Shown here: piece after piece, positions 15,011 through 23,158 of the stretch
How positions within the stretch are numbered: position 1 is the stretch's first letter
Layout of the letters: each line of letters starts with the position of its first letter
Assembly (NCBI RefSeq): GCF_001039005.1
Contig: NZ_LDWR01000027.1
Location: 1-64,000, forward strand
From: Burkholderia cepacia
GTDB taxonomy: Bacteria; Pseudomonadota; Gammaproteobacteria; Burkholderiales; Burkholderiaceae
Direction: 5' to 3'
Length of the DNA stretch: 64,000 bases
The notes under the pieces: model-generated
Seen by the model: the letters and a program-made list of their open reading frames with translations, nothing else
What the model was told of the DNA's origin: nothing
The model's database searches: none
Position numbers and translations under genes: made by a program

Positions 15011-15373
15011 ATGACCGATCGCCCCCGCAATCGAATGACCGCATGGCTTGGCCTGTTCGCCATGTGGCTCATCGTCTTTGCGCCGATCGTGAGTCAGGGC
15101 TTGGAAGCTTACGATCGAAATACACCTTTCGCGTCGATCTGCTCGGCTGACGGTCAGCCTGACGCAGGTGGCCACGCGCTCGCGGCCCACCTCGATGCGT
15201 GTGCATATTGCGACTTGCTCGCGCATCATGTGCCGGCTCCTTCCCCCGTTTTGCCACAGTTGCAGACGGCGGGGGGCTTCGGCATCGTACAACCCTCCGC
15301 TTCGCCTGCGCTCGTGCATCGGGACATTTTTCCGTCAGCACGCCCACGGGATTCGCCGCTCCTCGTCTTCTGA
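15011..15373 (+). CDS. DUF2946 family protein
   Basis: This 120-residue protein has an N-terminal membrane segment (WLGLFAMWLIVFAPIVSQ) and the DUF2946 signature HLDACAYCDLLAHH at about residues 58-72, with paired Cys and flanking His. The family is often encoded beside copper or other metal uptake genes, but its biochemical role is unknown. It is the first of three plus-strand cargo genes, followed by an outer-membrane barrel and a TlpA-like thioredoxin. Confidence 0.7.
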   Translation: MTDRPRNRMTAWLGLFAMWLIVFAPIVSQGLEAYDRNTPFASICSADGQPDAGGHALAAHLDACAYCDLLAHHVPAPSPVLPQLQTAGGFGIVQPSASPALVHRDIFPSARPRDSPLLVF

Positions 15374-15519
15374 ATCGATGAACATCGGCCACGCAAGCGA
15401 GCCCGCCCAATCACAAGGGCTCGTCGTTGCCGAGAACTAACTATTGGGGTGCTCCACACCGTGCGTCCGCCAGAGCGGTCGCGTTCGTGCGCGCCCACGA
15501 GACATGAAAGGGGAGTCGC

Positions 15520-16587
15520 ATGCGATTCGAACCAAAGAGAACGAATGATGTTTCCATCGCCACGTTCGTATGCCTGATCAGCTTGACCTTACCCGTAACT
15601 GCTCAAGCGTGTGCAACGTGCGGGTGCTCATTAAGCACCGATGCTGCGACGGGCTATTCGGCAATGCCAGGTTGGCGCCTTAGCCTTGACTACACTTTCC
15701 TTCCGCAGAATCAGCTGCGGAGCGGAAGGAGCGCAGTATCAGGCAACGTGCCGGCGGCTATTAATGCCGCGGGCGGTAGCCAGGAGGTCGAAAACCAGAC
15801 GATTAACCGTTACTGGAACCTCGGCATCAACTACAGCCCGAACGCCAAATGGAACTTCAGTGCGATCGTTCCATTCGTTGATCGCAGCCACTCGACGTAC
15901 GGCAACGCCACACCTGATCAATTGACTCCGGACAATCTGAGCGGCGTCACGAGCAAGGGGTTGGGCGACATCAAACTTATCGCCAACTACCAAGGCTTCC
16001 TGCCGACTCACAATCTCGGTGTGCAGCTTGGCGTCAAGCTGCCCACCGGAAAATATGGAGGTCAGAACGTGTTGACGGGGGCGACGGTCGGTCGTAGTCC
16101 GGTATTCTTCTCGTCGGGTCCGAACAGCGCTAATGGGCAGACTCTGGATACCAGTCTGCAGCCTGGCACCGGCAGCACGGACCTGATCGTCGGTGCGTAC
16201 TACTACCAACCAGTCAGCCAGGATTTCGACGCATTCATCAATGGTCAGTTTCAGTCGGCCGTGATCGAGAATCTACGCGGTGTTGGCGAGGACTACCGAC
16301 CGGGCAATCTGGCCACGGTGAGTGTCGGCTTGCGCTACGAAGCGAACCCGAGAATTGTCCCGCAGCTTCAGATCAACGTGACTCGTAAAAGCGCAGATCA
16401 GGGAGCACTCGCAGACACCGCTAACACTGCCGGGACTGTGGTGTATCTGTCGCCGGGCGTGACGGTGAGCGTTGTGAAGAATCTCAACGTGTACGCGTTT
16501 GTCCAGAAGGCGCTATACAGCCGGCTCAGTGGGTATCAGCTGTTCCCCCGCTGGGCAGGTACGGTGGGCGCGAGCTATGCATTCTGA
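15520..16587 (+). CDS. Outer-membrane beta-barrel protein, putative transporter
   Basis: This 355-residue protein has a signal peptide (cleavage near TAQA-CATCG), a Cys-rich mature N-terminus with CATCGC, and then alternating aromatic/polar strands ending in GTVGASYAF, a typical C-terminal barrel strand with terminal Phe. The family occurs beside TlpA-like proteins and may handle metal or thiol substrates. The C-x-x-C-x-C at the mature N-terminus suggests metal or disulfide chemistry. The start follows AAAGGGGAGTCGC. It overlaps the next gene by 11 bases. Confidence 0.7.
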   Translation: MRFEPKRTNDVSIATFVCLISLTLPVTAQACATCGCSLSTDAATGYSAMPGWRLSLDYTFLPQNQLRSGRSAVSGNVPAAINAAGGSQEVENQTINRYWNLGINYSPNAKWNFSAIVPFVDRSHSTYGNATPDQLTPDNLSGVTSKGLGDIKLIANYQGFLPTHNLGVQLGVKLPTGKYGGQNVLTGATVGRSPVFFSSGPNSANGQTLDTSLQPGTGSTDLIVGAYYYQPVSQDFDAFINGQFQSAVIENLRGVGEDYRPGNLATVSVGLRYEANPRIVPQLQINVTRKSADQGALADTANTAGTVVYLSPGVTVSVVKNLNVYAFVQKALYSRLSGYQLFPRWAGTVGASYAF

Positions 16588-17143
16588 TGTCAATGAGTTG
16601 CAGCGCGTCGGACTTACTAGGTCAAGGCGCGACTGGCTGCGCACGACTACGGGATTGGCGTTAGGCGCCGCTATCGGTGGGTGGGTGGTGCCTGTGCAAG
16701 CGAGCAGCCTGGCCATCGGTCGCCCCGCCCCGAGCCTTGTCTTGCATACGCTCAACGGGCAAAGCGTGGCAAGCGACGATTTGCGCGGGGATGTCGTCAT
16801 CCTGACGTTCTGGGCCACGTGGTGTGAGCCATGCCGAACTGAGCTTCCGCTGTTGTCCGAGTACGCTGCACGCCATGCGACGAAAGGCTTGCGTGTTCTT
16901 GGTTTCAGTCTGGATGGGCAGGAGGATCTTGCCGCTGTTCGACAGGTTGCGGCTGGTTTGAGCTTTCCGGTTGGTCTGCTTGGCAGTGCGTACGCAGGCG
17001 GCTATGGCCGGATTTGGCGTATCCCGGTCAACTTCACGATCGATCGGAGCGGGCTCCTCGTCAACAATGGCTGGGACGATCCGACGCCCGCATGGACTGC
17101 CGAGCGCCTTGAGCGCATTGTCACGCCACTTCTAAATCGCTAG
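16577..17143 (+). CDS. TlpA-like thiol-disulfide oxidoreductase with Tat signal
   Basis: This 188-residue protein begins with a twin-arginine signal (SRRDWL, then LALGAAIGGWVVPVQA) and continues as a TlpA/ResA thioredoxin fold with active site WCEPC (WATWCEPCRTELP) and the conserved IPVNFTID cis-Pro loop. It should act in the periplasm as a reductase or disulfide exchanger. The ATG at 16577 is inside the end of the barrel gene, so the two are translationally coupled and probably act on a common substrate. An upstream in-frame start at 16499 would spoil the Tat signal. Confidence 0.82.
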   Translation: MHSDVNELQRVGLTRSRRDWLRTTTGLALGAAIGGWVVPVQASSLAIGRPAPSLVLHTLNGQSVASDDLRGDVVILTFWATWCEPCRTELPLLSEYAARHATKGLRVLGFSLDGQEDLAAVRQVAAGLSFPVGLLGSAYAGGYGRIWRIPVNFTIDRSGLLVNNGWDDPTPAWTAERLERIVTPLLNR

Positions 17144-17169
17144 GCCAGCGATTCTGCTGTGAGGTGTTG

Positions 17170-17197
17170 GCCCGCTCCTTAAGAGGAGCGGGCATTC
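17170..17197. terminator. Terminator-like stem-loop between tlpA-like gene and integrase
   Basis: GCCCGCTCCT pairs with AGGAGCGGGC around TAAG. It lies between convergent genes. The following ATTCTAG is only weakly T-rich. Confidence 0.6.
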
Positions 17198-17273
17198 TAG
17201 AAATTCGTCGGCGTAGGTTGCGGCGTAGCTTTGAGCGCGGGGCTTTGTCAGATAAGGTGCAGGTACTGCTGCA

Positions 17274-18506
17274 TCATCGGGCATTGCCGATCGTCTCGTG
17301 GAGTGCCGCGCCGTCCAATGCCTCTGTTTCGAGCTGAGTAAGCCAGTCAGCCCAAACTTGCATCATTTCTCGGCGGTCCGGCAGATATTTCGCGTGATTG
17401 TATGTCGAGCGCGTCTTGTCTTTGTCCTTGTGTGAAAGCTGCATCTCGACAACTTCGTCTTTCCAACCCATTTCGTGAAGCTGTGTGGACGCGGTCGCTC
17501 GAAAGTCGTGACCCGTAATCGGTTGAGGGTTATCAGGGACCATGTAGTCGATCGCTCTGTTGATTGTCGCTCGACTCATATGGGGTAGCTTCCGGTTGCT
17601 ATGAAGAATCGGCAGGACGTATCCGCGATTACCATACATCTCCTGCAACTCGCGCAGCAGGCTCAGTGCTTGTCGAGGCAACGGAACGATGTGCAGCCGC
17701 CGAGACTTGATCTTTTCCGCCGGGACCTTCCATTCAGCAGCGCCCAGGTCAATCTCTTCCCATCGCGCCCGACAAAGCTCGATCGTGCGGGGAAAGAGCA
17801 TCATCAGTAACCGTATCGCGATCACGGTTCGCTTGCTCTTGTAGGTTGGGAGCTGCCGGAATATCGCCTTCAACTCGTCGCGACTCAGCGCACGTGCGTT
17901 CTCAGTCGGTGGTTTTACGACCGCTCCACGCAACACTGACGCGGGGTCCGAATCGGCCCGCAAAGTGATAACGGCGTACTGAAACACATTCGACACGTAC
18001 TGCCGCAGTTTGATCGCGACGGAAGGAGATCCACGCTCTTCGACTCGGCGCACCAAGGACAGAACGTCATGTGCGGTTATTGAGCGCATCGGTCGGCTAC
18101 CAATAAAGGGGTACGCGTCGGTCTCAAGCATGCGCAGGATCTCGCCAAAGTGCCGCTCAGTCCACGTCTTCCGCTTCTTCTCCAGCCACTCGTCACTGAC
18201 GGCGCGGAAAGTTGCTTTGCCTTCGTTGATGCGCGCGGACAGCACTTCCTGCCGCGCGTGGGACGGATGCAGTCCCTTCTTGACGAGTTCACGGGCATCG
18301 TCGCGTGCCGTGCGCGCGTCTTGGAGGCTGATGGTGGGATATTCGCCGATCGCGAAGACATTCTCTTTCCCAGCAATTCTGTACTTGTATCGCCAGAGCT
18401 TCGAGCCGGACGGATTCACCAACAGATACAGTCCATTGCCGTCGGTAAGTTTGGTAGGCTTGTTGCCTGCCTTTGCTTGTCGGATCTTGATGTCGGTAAG
18501 TGGCAC
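17274..18506 (-). CDS. Tyrosine recombinase, P4-type integrase (DUF4102 arm domain)
   Basis: This 410-residue integrase has an N-terminal DUF4102 domain (LTDIKIRQAKAGNKPTKLTDGNGLYLLV), a core-binding domain at about residues 95-200, and a catalytic domain. Active-site residues are visible: Arg in RTIELCRARW, H-x-x-R in HDFRATAST, His in LSHKD and the nucleophile Tyr in STYNHA. It recombines attP with a chromosomal attB. The start region is flanked by GGGGTATC-type repeats. It marks the right end of the element, pointing inward. Confidence 0.95.
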   Translation of the reverse strand: MPLTDIKIRQAKAGNKPTKLTDGNGLYLLVNPSGSKLWRYKYRIAGKENVFAIGEYPTISLQDARTARDDARELVKKGLHPSHARQEVLSARINEGKATFRAVSDEWLEKKRKTWTERHFGEILRMLETDAYPFIGSRPMRSITAHDVLSLVRRVEERGSPSVAIKLRQYVSNVFQYAVITLRADSDPASVLRGAVVKPPTENARALSRDELKAIFRQLPTYKSKRTVIAIRLLMMLFPRTIELCRARWEEIDLGAAEWKVPAEKIKSRRLHIVPLPRQALSLLRELQEMYGNRGYVLPILHSNRKLPHMSRATINRAIDYMVPDNPQPITGHDFRATASTQLHEMGWKDEVVEMQLSHKDKDKTRSTYNHAKYLPDRREMMQVWADWLTQLETEALDGAALHETIGNAR

Positions 18507-18514
18507 GGTAAAAA

Positions 18515-18562
18515 GGGGTATCGTCTTTGAGTGGTCGAAATGATACCCCTATTTATACCCCC
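18515..18562. repeat. Inverted/direct repeats upstream of the integrase (arm sites or promoter operator)
   Basis: GGGGTATC at 18515-18522 is mirrored by GATACCCC at 18542-18549, and a related TATACCCCC lies at 18554-18562. Such repeats just before a DUF4102 integrase are likely integrase-binding sites that also autoregulate its promoter. The attR core should be between here and 18682, but the left end is not in the window, so it cannot be defined. Confidence 0.55.
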
Positions 18563-18682
18563 AATTTTCTCGGCTGAACACGATTTCCGGCGAACGTTAG
18601 CGAACGGTGGAAGGGCGTGTAACGCCCGGCTGGTAAGGGTTCATGGCAAATCGCCGAACCAACACGAACTGGAGCGAACGAA

Positions 18683-18997
18683 GTGATCAGACATATTGTC
18701 ATGTGGAAGTTAAAGGAATCGGCAGAAGGCGCGACGCGCGCGCAGAACGCGCTGAAGCTGAAGGAAAAGCTCGAAGGCTGCCGCGATCTCGTGCCGGGCA
18801 TCCTGCAGATCGATGTCGGCGTGGCGACACCTGGCCTCGATGCGACCTCCGACATCGTGCTCGTGTCCGATTTCACGGACAAGGCCGCGCTCGACGCGTA
18901 CCAGGTGCACCCGGTTCACCAGGAAGTGAAGAAATTCGTCGTCGCGGTGGCCGAATCGCGCGAGTGCGTTGACTACATCGTCGACAGCGCACGATGA
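18683..18997 (+). CDS. Stress-responsive Dabb (dimeric alpha-beta barrel) domain protein
   Basis: This 104-residue protein has the Dabb layout: IRHIVMWKLKE at the start, a central VLVSDFTDKAALDAYQVHPVHQEVKKFV and a C-terminal short strand. The family forms dimers; its function in bacteria is mostly undefined. The start is GTG at 18683 after GGAGCGAACGAA. It overlaps the thioesterase gene (ATGA), so they form one operon. It is the first core gene beyond the integrase. Confidence 0.85.
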   Translation: MIRHIVMWKLKESAEGATRAQNALKLKEKLEGCRDLVPGILQIDVGVATPGLDATSDIVLVSDFTDKAALDAYQVHPVHQEVKKFVVAVAESRECVDYIVDSAR

Positions 18998-19473
18998 GCG
19001 ACGCGGCATCCCCGGCGGACGTCCCGTCGATCGAAAGCCCGTTCGTCGACCTGCTCGGCGTGCGACTCGTGTCCGCGAAGGACGGTGCGAGCGAGATCGT
19101 GCTGCCGCTCGAAGAGCGGCACATGAACACGTGGAGCATCGCGCACGGTGGCGTGACGATGACGCTTGCGGACATCGCGCTCGCGATGGCCGCGCGCAGC
19201 CTGACCGACGACGGTATCGGCGTCGTGACGGTCGAGATGAAGGTGAACTTCATGCAGCCGGGTCGTGGCGAGCTGCGCGCCTACGGGCGCGTGATGCATC
19301 GCTCGACGACGATGGCCTACTGCGAAGGCGAAGTGCGCGACAGCGACGGCAATTTCGTCGCGAAGGCGCTCGGTACGTTCAAGTACATGCGGCGGATCGC
19401 GGTGGGCCGCGACATCAAGCGGCAACGCTCGCGCACCGCGCCGGACGCGCAGCCCGGCCCGAGCGACGCGTAA
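18994..19473 (+). CDS. PaaI-type hotdog-fold thioesterase
   Basis: This 159-residue protein has the hotdog thioesterase motif HGGVTMTLADIALAMAA (about residues 50-66) and the VEMKVNFMQPGRG strand. It should hydrolyse acyl- or aryl-CoA thioesters, but the substrate is unknown. Start overlap with the Dabb gene indicates coupling. A strong terminator follows at 19487. Confidence 0.85.
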   Translation: MSDAASPADVPSIESPFVDLLGVRLVSAKDGASEIVLPLEERHMNTWSIAHGGVTMTLADIALAMAARSLTDDGIGVVTVEMKVNFMQPGRGELRAYGRVMHRSTTMAYCEGEVRDSDGNFVAKALGTFKYMRRIAVGRDIKRQRSRTAPDAQPGPSDA

Positions 19474-19486
19474 GCGCCCCGACGCA

Positions 19487-19522
19487 CGGCCCTGCCTTTC
19501 CCGAGGCAGGGCCGTTTTGTTT
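19487..19522 (+). terminator. Intrinsic terminator after the Dabb-thioesterase operon
   Basis: The perfect stem CGGCCCTGCCT/AGGCAGGGCCG with a 6-base loop is followed by TTTTGTTT. Confidence 0.88.
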
Positions 19523-19670
19523 GGTGTCGCGGATTCGCGCGCCGGACGCGTTTCACGGAACGCCGAAGCGCCGTAATTTCGGCGAGCAGCGCGTACCGCC
19601 CGTCCGCCGCGGGCGTGGCATCATGTGACGCTTGTCCGCTCACGGCGCCGCGCACGCGCCGTCCTCACCG

Positions 19671-20630
19671 ATGCCGCTGAATCCGAAGATCGCCCAGGTG
19701 CTCGACATGATCGAGCGCGCGAAACGTCCGTCCTATCATCACCAGACGCCGCAGCAGGCGCGCGCCGCGTACGAGAAGAGCGCGCCGATTCTCGACGTCG
19801 CACCGGCGACGATGCATTCGGTCGAGGAATGCGTCGTGCCGACGCGCGACGGCCGCACGATCGGCGCGCGGCTGTACTTGCCGGTCGCGCCGAGCCTCGC
19901 GGAGCCGCTGCCCGCGCTCGTCTACTACCACGGCGGCGGCTTCACGGTCGGCAGCGTCGACACGCACGATGCGCTGTGCCGGATGTTCGCGCGCGATGCG
20001 CAATGTGCGGTGCTGTCGGTCGGCTACCGGCTCGCGCCCGAACACCGGTTCCCGACCGCGGTGAACGACGCCGACGACGCATTGCGATGGCTGCATCGCG
20101 AGGCCGCCGCGTTCGGCATCGACGCAGCACGGCTGGCGGTCGGCGGCGACAGCGCGGGCGGCACGCTCGCGACCGTCTGCGCGGTGCTCGCGCGCGACGC
20201 CGGCATTCACCTCGCGCTGCAAATGCTGATCTACCCGGGCGTGACGGGCCACCAGGACACCGAGTCGCACGTGCGGCTCGCGAACGGCTACCTGCTGTCG
20301 CAGGACACGATCCAGTGGTTCTTCGCGCAATACGTGCGCGATTCCGGGGACCGCGACGACTGGCGCTTCGCGCCGCTCGACGGCACGCGCGGTGCGCCGT
20401 CGTTCGCGGGCGTCGCGCCGGCCTGGATCGCGACGGCCGAGTACGATCCGCTGAGCGACGAGGGTGCCGCGTACGCGGACAAGCTGCGTGCGGCCGGCAA
20501 CGCGGTTACGCTGGTCTGCTATCCGGGGATGATCCACGAATTCTTCAAGATGGGCGGCTACGTGCCGGAAGTGCGAGCCGCGCATGCCGACGCGGTCGCG
20601 GCGCTGAAGACCGCATTCGACGACGTTTGA
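19671..20630 (+). CDS. Alpha/beta hydrolase, hormone-sensitive-lipase family esterase
   Basis: This 319-residue esterase has the HSL oxyanion motif HGGG, the nucleophile elbow GDSAGG, the acid in ATAEYDPL and the base in MIHEF. The length is typical. The ATG at 19671 (MPLNPKIAQVLDMIERAKRP) is preferred over an in-frame TTG at 19632, although neither has a clear ribosome site. It probably acts on short-chain esters; the substrate is unknown. Confidence 0.85.
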   Translation: MPLNPKIAQVLDMIERAKRPSYHHQTPQQARAAYEKSAPILDVAPATMHSVEECVVPTRDGRTIGARLYLPVAPSLAEPLPALVYYHGGGFTVGSVDTHDALCRMFARDAQCAVLSVGYRLAPEHRFPTAVNDADDALRWLHREAAAFGIDAARLAVGGDSAGGTLATVCAVLARDAGIHLALQMLIYPGVTGHQDTESHVRLANGYLLSQDTIQWFFAQYVRDSGDRDDWRFAPLDGTRGAPSFAGVAPAWIATAEYDPLSDEGAAYADKLRAAGNAVTLVCYPGMIHEFFKMGGYVPEVRAAHADAVAALKTAFDDV

Positions 20631-20672
20631 CGACTGGCGTTTGACGGCGTGCGCGCCGCATGGAGGGCAGCG

Positions 20673-21113
20673 ATGACGGACGGCGTGGTGGAAACGGGCG
20701 ACTGGACGGTCCTGGGCGGCGACGCCGCGCGGATCCGCGATGCGGTGTTCGTGCGCGAGCAGCGGATTCCGCCGGAATGGGAGCTCGACGACGACGATCC
20801 GCTGTCGCTCCATGCGGTTGCGTACCGGATCGATGCGGTGACGGGAGTCCGCCGCGCGGTCGCGACGGGGCGGTTGCTGCCGTCCGGCACGATCGGCCGC
20901 GTCGCCGTGCTGGCCGATGCGCGCGGGCAGGGCGTCGGGTCAGCGGTGCTGGACGCGCTGCTCGATGCCGCGCGGCGCCGCGGCGAAACCGTTGTACGGC
21001 TCTATGCGCAGGCGTCGGCGGTGTCGTTTTACGTGCAACACGGTTTCGCGGCGGTTGGCGAACCGTTCGTCGAAGCCGGCGTGCCGCACGTCGAGATGGC
21101 CCGCGCGCCGTAG
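20673..21113 (+). CDS. GNAT family N-acetyltransferase (ElaA-like)
   Basis: This 146-residue protein shows the GNAT acetyl-CoA site GRVAVLADARGQGVGSAVLDALL and the later AQASAVSFYVQHGF motif. FVREQRIPPEWELDDDDP near the start is typical of ElaA/YjcF-type enzymes. The ATG at 20673 follows GGAGGGCAGCG. The acceptor substrate is unknown. Confidence 0.85.
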   Translation: MTDGVVETGDWTVLGGDAARIRDAVFVREQRIPPEWELDDDDPLSLHAVAYRIDAVTGVRRAVATGRLLPSGTIGRVAVLADARGQGVGSAVLDALLDAARRRGETVVRLYAQASAVSFYVQHGFAAVGEPFVEAGVPHVEMARAP

Positions 21114-21127
21114 CGCTGAACGCGCGT

Positions 21128-21973
21128 TCAGCGCGGCCGCGTCGCGTCGATATCGAACGTGAACGCGCGCTCGAACGTGCCCGGGCGGACGGTCCGGTGC
21201 GAGCCGTCGTCGTCGCAACGCTCCTTGATCTCGACCGTCAGCCGCACGCCTTCCTTCATCGTGACGCGCAGCGCGGTCGTGCCGCGCGTGCCGTACTCGG
21301 GCGTCTCGATGAACGCGGCCGACAACGCACGCTCGCGCTCGATCGGAATGCCCGTGTGCGGCAGGGCTTCGTCGTCCGCGACATGCGGGTCGCGCATCAG
21401 ATCGATCAGTTCGTCGAGCGACGGAGTCGGGTTGTCGGTGAGCAGCGTGCCGAGCTCCGCGCGCTTGCGCACCACTTTCGGCCAGGGCGTATCGAGCCGC
21501 GCATTCGACAGCGCATGCACGCCGGGCGTGATCGTGACGGGCGCGGCGACACTGCTTTCGCCCTCCGGTGCGCGGTTGCAGAACCACGCGAGTTCGCGCC
21601 GCTTCCAGTCGCCGACGAGCAGGTTGAAGCCGTTGTACACGGCCGCATGCTCGGCAAGCTGCCCGAGATAGTCGAGCGGCGCGACGGACGGACCGCCGAG
21701 GAAATCGGACACGAGCTTGCCGCGGGTCGGCGCGCCCGCGCGGATGTCGAACGGCGCGCGGTAGTTCGTCAGCGCCGCGAAGCGGCCATCGCGCGATACG
21801 CCGAGCCACGTGCCGCCCGCTTCGAGATCGCGGCCGGCCAGCACGCCCGGTACATCTTCCCACCAGGTGAGCGGTGCGCTCGTGCGGCGAAAGAACTCGT
21901 CGCGGTTGGCGGCCAGGGTAAAGACGGGACCGGCTGCGGTATCAGGCTGCCAGTCGAAAGCGATCAGACACAT
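21128..21973 (-). CDS. NRDE/TANGO2-family protein
   Basis: This 281-residue protein begins MCLIAFDWQP and has the name-giving ANRDEFF motif, then GGTWLGVSRDGRFAALTNYR, the conserved core of the family. Cys2 is conserved, as in N-terminal-nucleophile-like folds. Human TANGO2 relatives are linked to haem or lipid handling; the bacterial role is undefined. The start at 21973 follows GAGAG; the frame upstream of it is Arg/Ser noise. Confidence 0.88.
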   Translation of the reverse strand: MCLIAFDWQPDTAAGPVFTLAANRDEFFRRTSAPLTWWEDVPGVLAGRDLEAGGTWLGVSRDGRFAALTNYRAPFDIRAGAPTRGKLVSDFLGGPSVAPLDYLGQLAEHAAVYNGFNLLVGDWKRRELAWFCNRAPEGESSVAAPVTITPGVHALSNARLDTPWPKVVRKRAELGTLLTDNPTPSLDELIDLMRDPHVADDEALPHTGIPIERERALSAAFIETPEYGTRGTTALRVTMKEGVRLTVEIKERCDDDGSHRTVRPGTFERAFTFDIDATRPR

Positions 21974-22046
21974 CAGGCGAATCTCTCGCAGGAAACATCG
22001 GGCGCCGGCGACTTGCGAGCCGGCGCGCGAACGGGTTGTCAGTGCG

Positions 22047-23081
22047 TCACGCTTCCGTCGGCCATGCGTACGGGAGCGCGTCGAACGCGAGCACCGGGCC
22101 GTCGGCCGAACCGAGGTGCACGGTGCCGTTGTCGAGCGCGGCGAGCTTGATCTCGACGAGCGCGTCAACGCCGCCGGCGGGCGCGGCTGCCGCGTTGACG
22201 ATCATCCCGCACGGCTGGCCGGGATCGTCGCTGTGGAACAGCTCGACGCCGGCATGCACGGTATCGGTCTCGCCGGCGACGTGCGCGAGCGCGGTGCGGC
22301 GCTTGATCGTGCCGCGGTACTGGCTGCGCGCGACGATTTCCTGGCCCGGGTAGCACCCCTTGCGAAAGTTAACGGCGCCGATCACGTCGAAGTTGACCAT
22401 CTGCGGCACGAACTGCTCGACAGCCGGCTGCGTGATGCGCGGCTCGCCCGCGCGAACGTCGAGCCAGTCCCACACGGCCGGCGACACGATCGGCAGCGTG
22501 CCGGCGAGCGCGGCGACGCGCGCATCGACTTCCGCGCGCGGGCCGATCCACAGATAGCGCTTGCGGCCGGCCGCATCGGGCACGCGGATCAGCGCGCCGG
22601 CCGGGCCGTCGACCTTCACGTGCACGCCGTCCGGCAGCGCATCGAAGATGCCCGAGAGCGCGTCGCGCACGTCGCCCGCGAAGCCGACCACGGCGAGCGC
22701 GTCGCTCGCGTCGGTGAGCTTCGCCTTCGCGCGCAGTACGAACATCGACAGCCGCTTTTGCACGGCAGGCTGCACGTCCTTCGACACCAGCAGGCGCACG
22801 CCGTGGCCGGCACGCCACGTGAGAAACGACCCGAGGAGGCGCCCCTTCGGCGAGCAATAACCGGACAGCCGTGCGGTCGCGGCATCGAGATGCTCGATGT
22901 CGTTGGTCAACTGGCTGTGCAGGAACGTCGCGGCGTCGTCGCCGGCCACGTCGATCACGCCGAACTGCGGCAGCGGCATGCAGGCGCCCGGCGCGTCGAA
23001 ATCGGCGGCGGACGGGCGGGGGAAAACGGGGAGCGAGGCGGGTGCGGCCTGGGCAGCCGGTGAAGCGAACGGTGTGCTCAT
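22047..23081 (-). CDS. ygfZ: YgfZ/GcvT-like folate-binding protein for iron-sulfur cluster repair
   Basis: This 344-residue tetrahydrofolate-binding protein helps maintain certain Fe-S enzymes. The signature K-G-C-Y-P-G-Q-E with its essential Cys is present at about residue 243 (FRKGCYPGQEIVARSQYRG). It lies divergent from mltG with a 77-base gap holding both promoters, an arrangement common in beta-proteobacteria. Confidence 0.9.
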   Translation of the reverse strand: MSTPFASPAAQAAPASLPVFPRPSAADFDAPGACMPLPQFGVIDVAGDDAATFLHSQLTNDIEHLDAATARLSGYCSPKGRLLGSFLTWRAGHGVRLLVSKDVQPAVQKRLSMFVLRAKAKLTDASDALAVVGFAGDVRDALSGIFDALPDGVHVKVDGPAGALIRVPDAAGRKRYLWIGPRAEVDARVAALAGTLPIVSPAVWDWLDVRAGEPRITQPAVEQFVPQMVNFDVIGAVNFRKGCYPGQEIVARSQYRGTIKRRTALAHVAGETDTVHAGVELFHSDDPGQPCGMIVNAAAAPAGGVDALVEIKLAALDNGTVHLGSADGPVLAFDALPYAWPTEA

Positions 23082-23158
23082 GGAATGAGGGAACAGTCAA
23101 CCCTGACTTTGACGAAGGCGAGCAAGTATTATATGGGTCTTACCTGAGTCACGTTTCC

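Larger units (their letters stand above)
1..18560. mobile_element. P2-like contractile-tail prophage or tailocin island, right part, with cargo and integrase
   Basis: The segment holds tail genes homologous to P2 H, G, FI, FII, E, T, U, X and D, then a lysis cassette, a DNA adenine methylase, a T6SS-style toxin module, an SOS-regulated unknown gene, a redox/metal cargo and a P4-type integrase. The left end is outside the window. The right end must lie between the integrase start at 18506 and the Dabb gene at 18683; 18560 is an estimate. No capsid, terminase, repressor or replication gene is visible here, so those either lie to the left or are missing. The cargo from about 11.4 to 17.2 kb looks less GC-rich by eye than the flanking core, which suggests later acquisition, but no composition was computed. 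Confidence 0.85.

Noticed and set aside
18643..18972. 109-residue frame across the integrase-Dabb junction, considered as an att-disrupted gene
   Set aside because: It is out of frame with the Dabb gene, which is complete from its GTG start with a ribosome site.
20660..22150. 496-residue plus-strand frame over the GNAT and NRDE genes
   Set aside because: It is an Arg-rich shadow; the GNAT protein in another frame and the NRDE protein on the opposite strand have intact family motifs.
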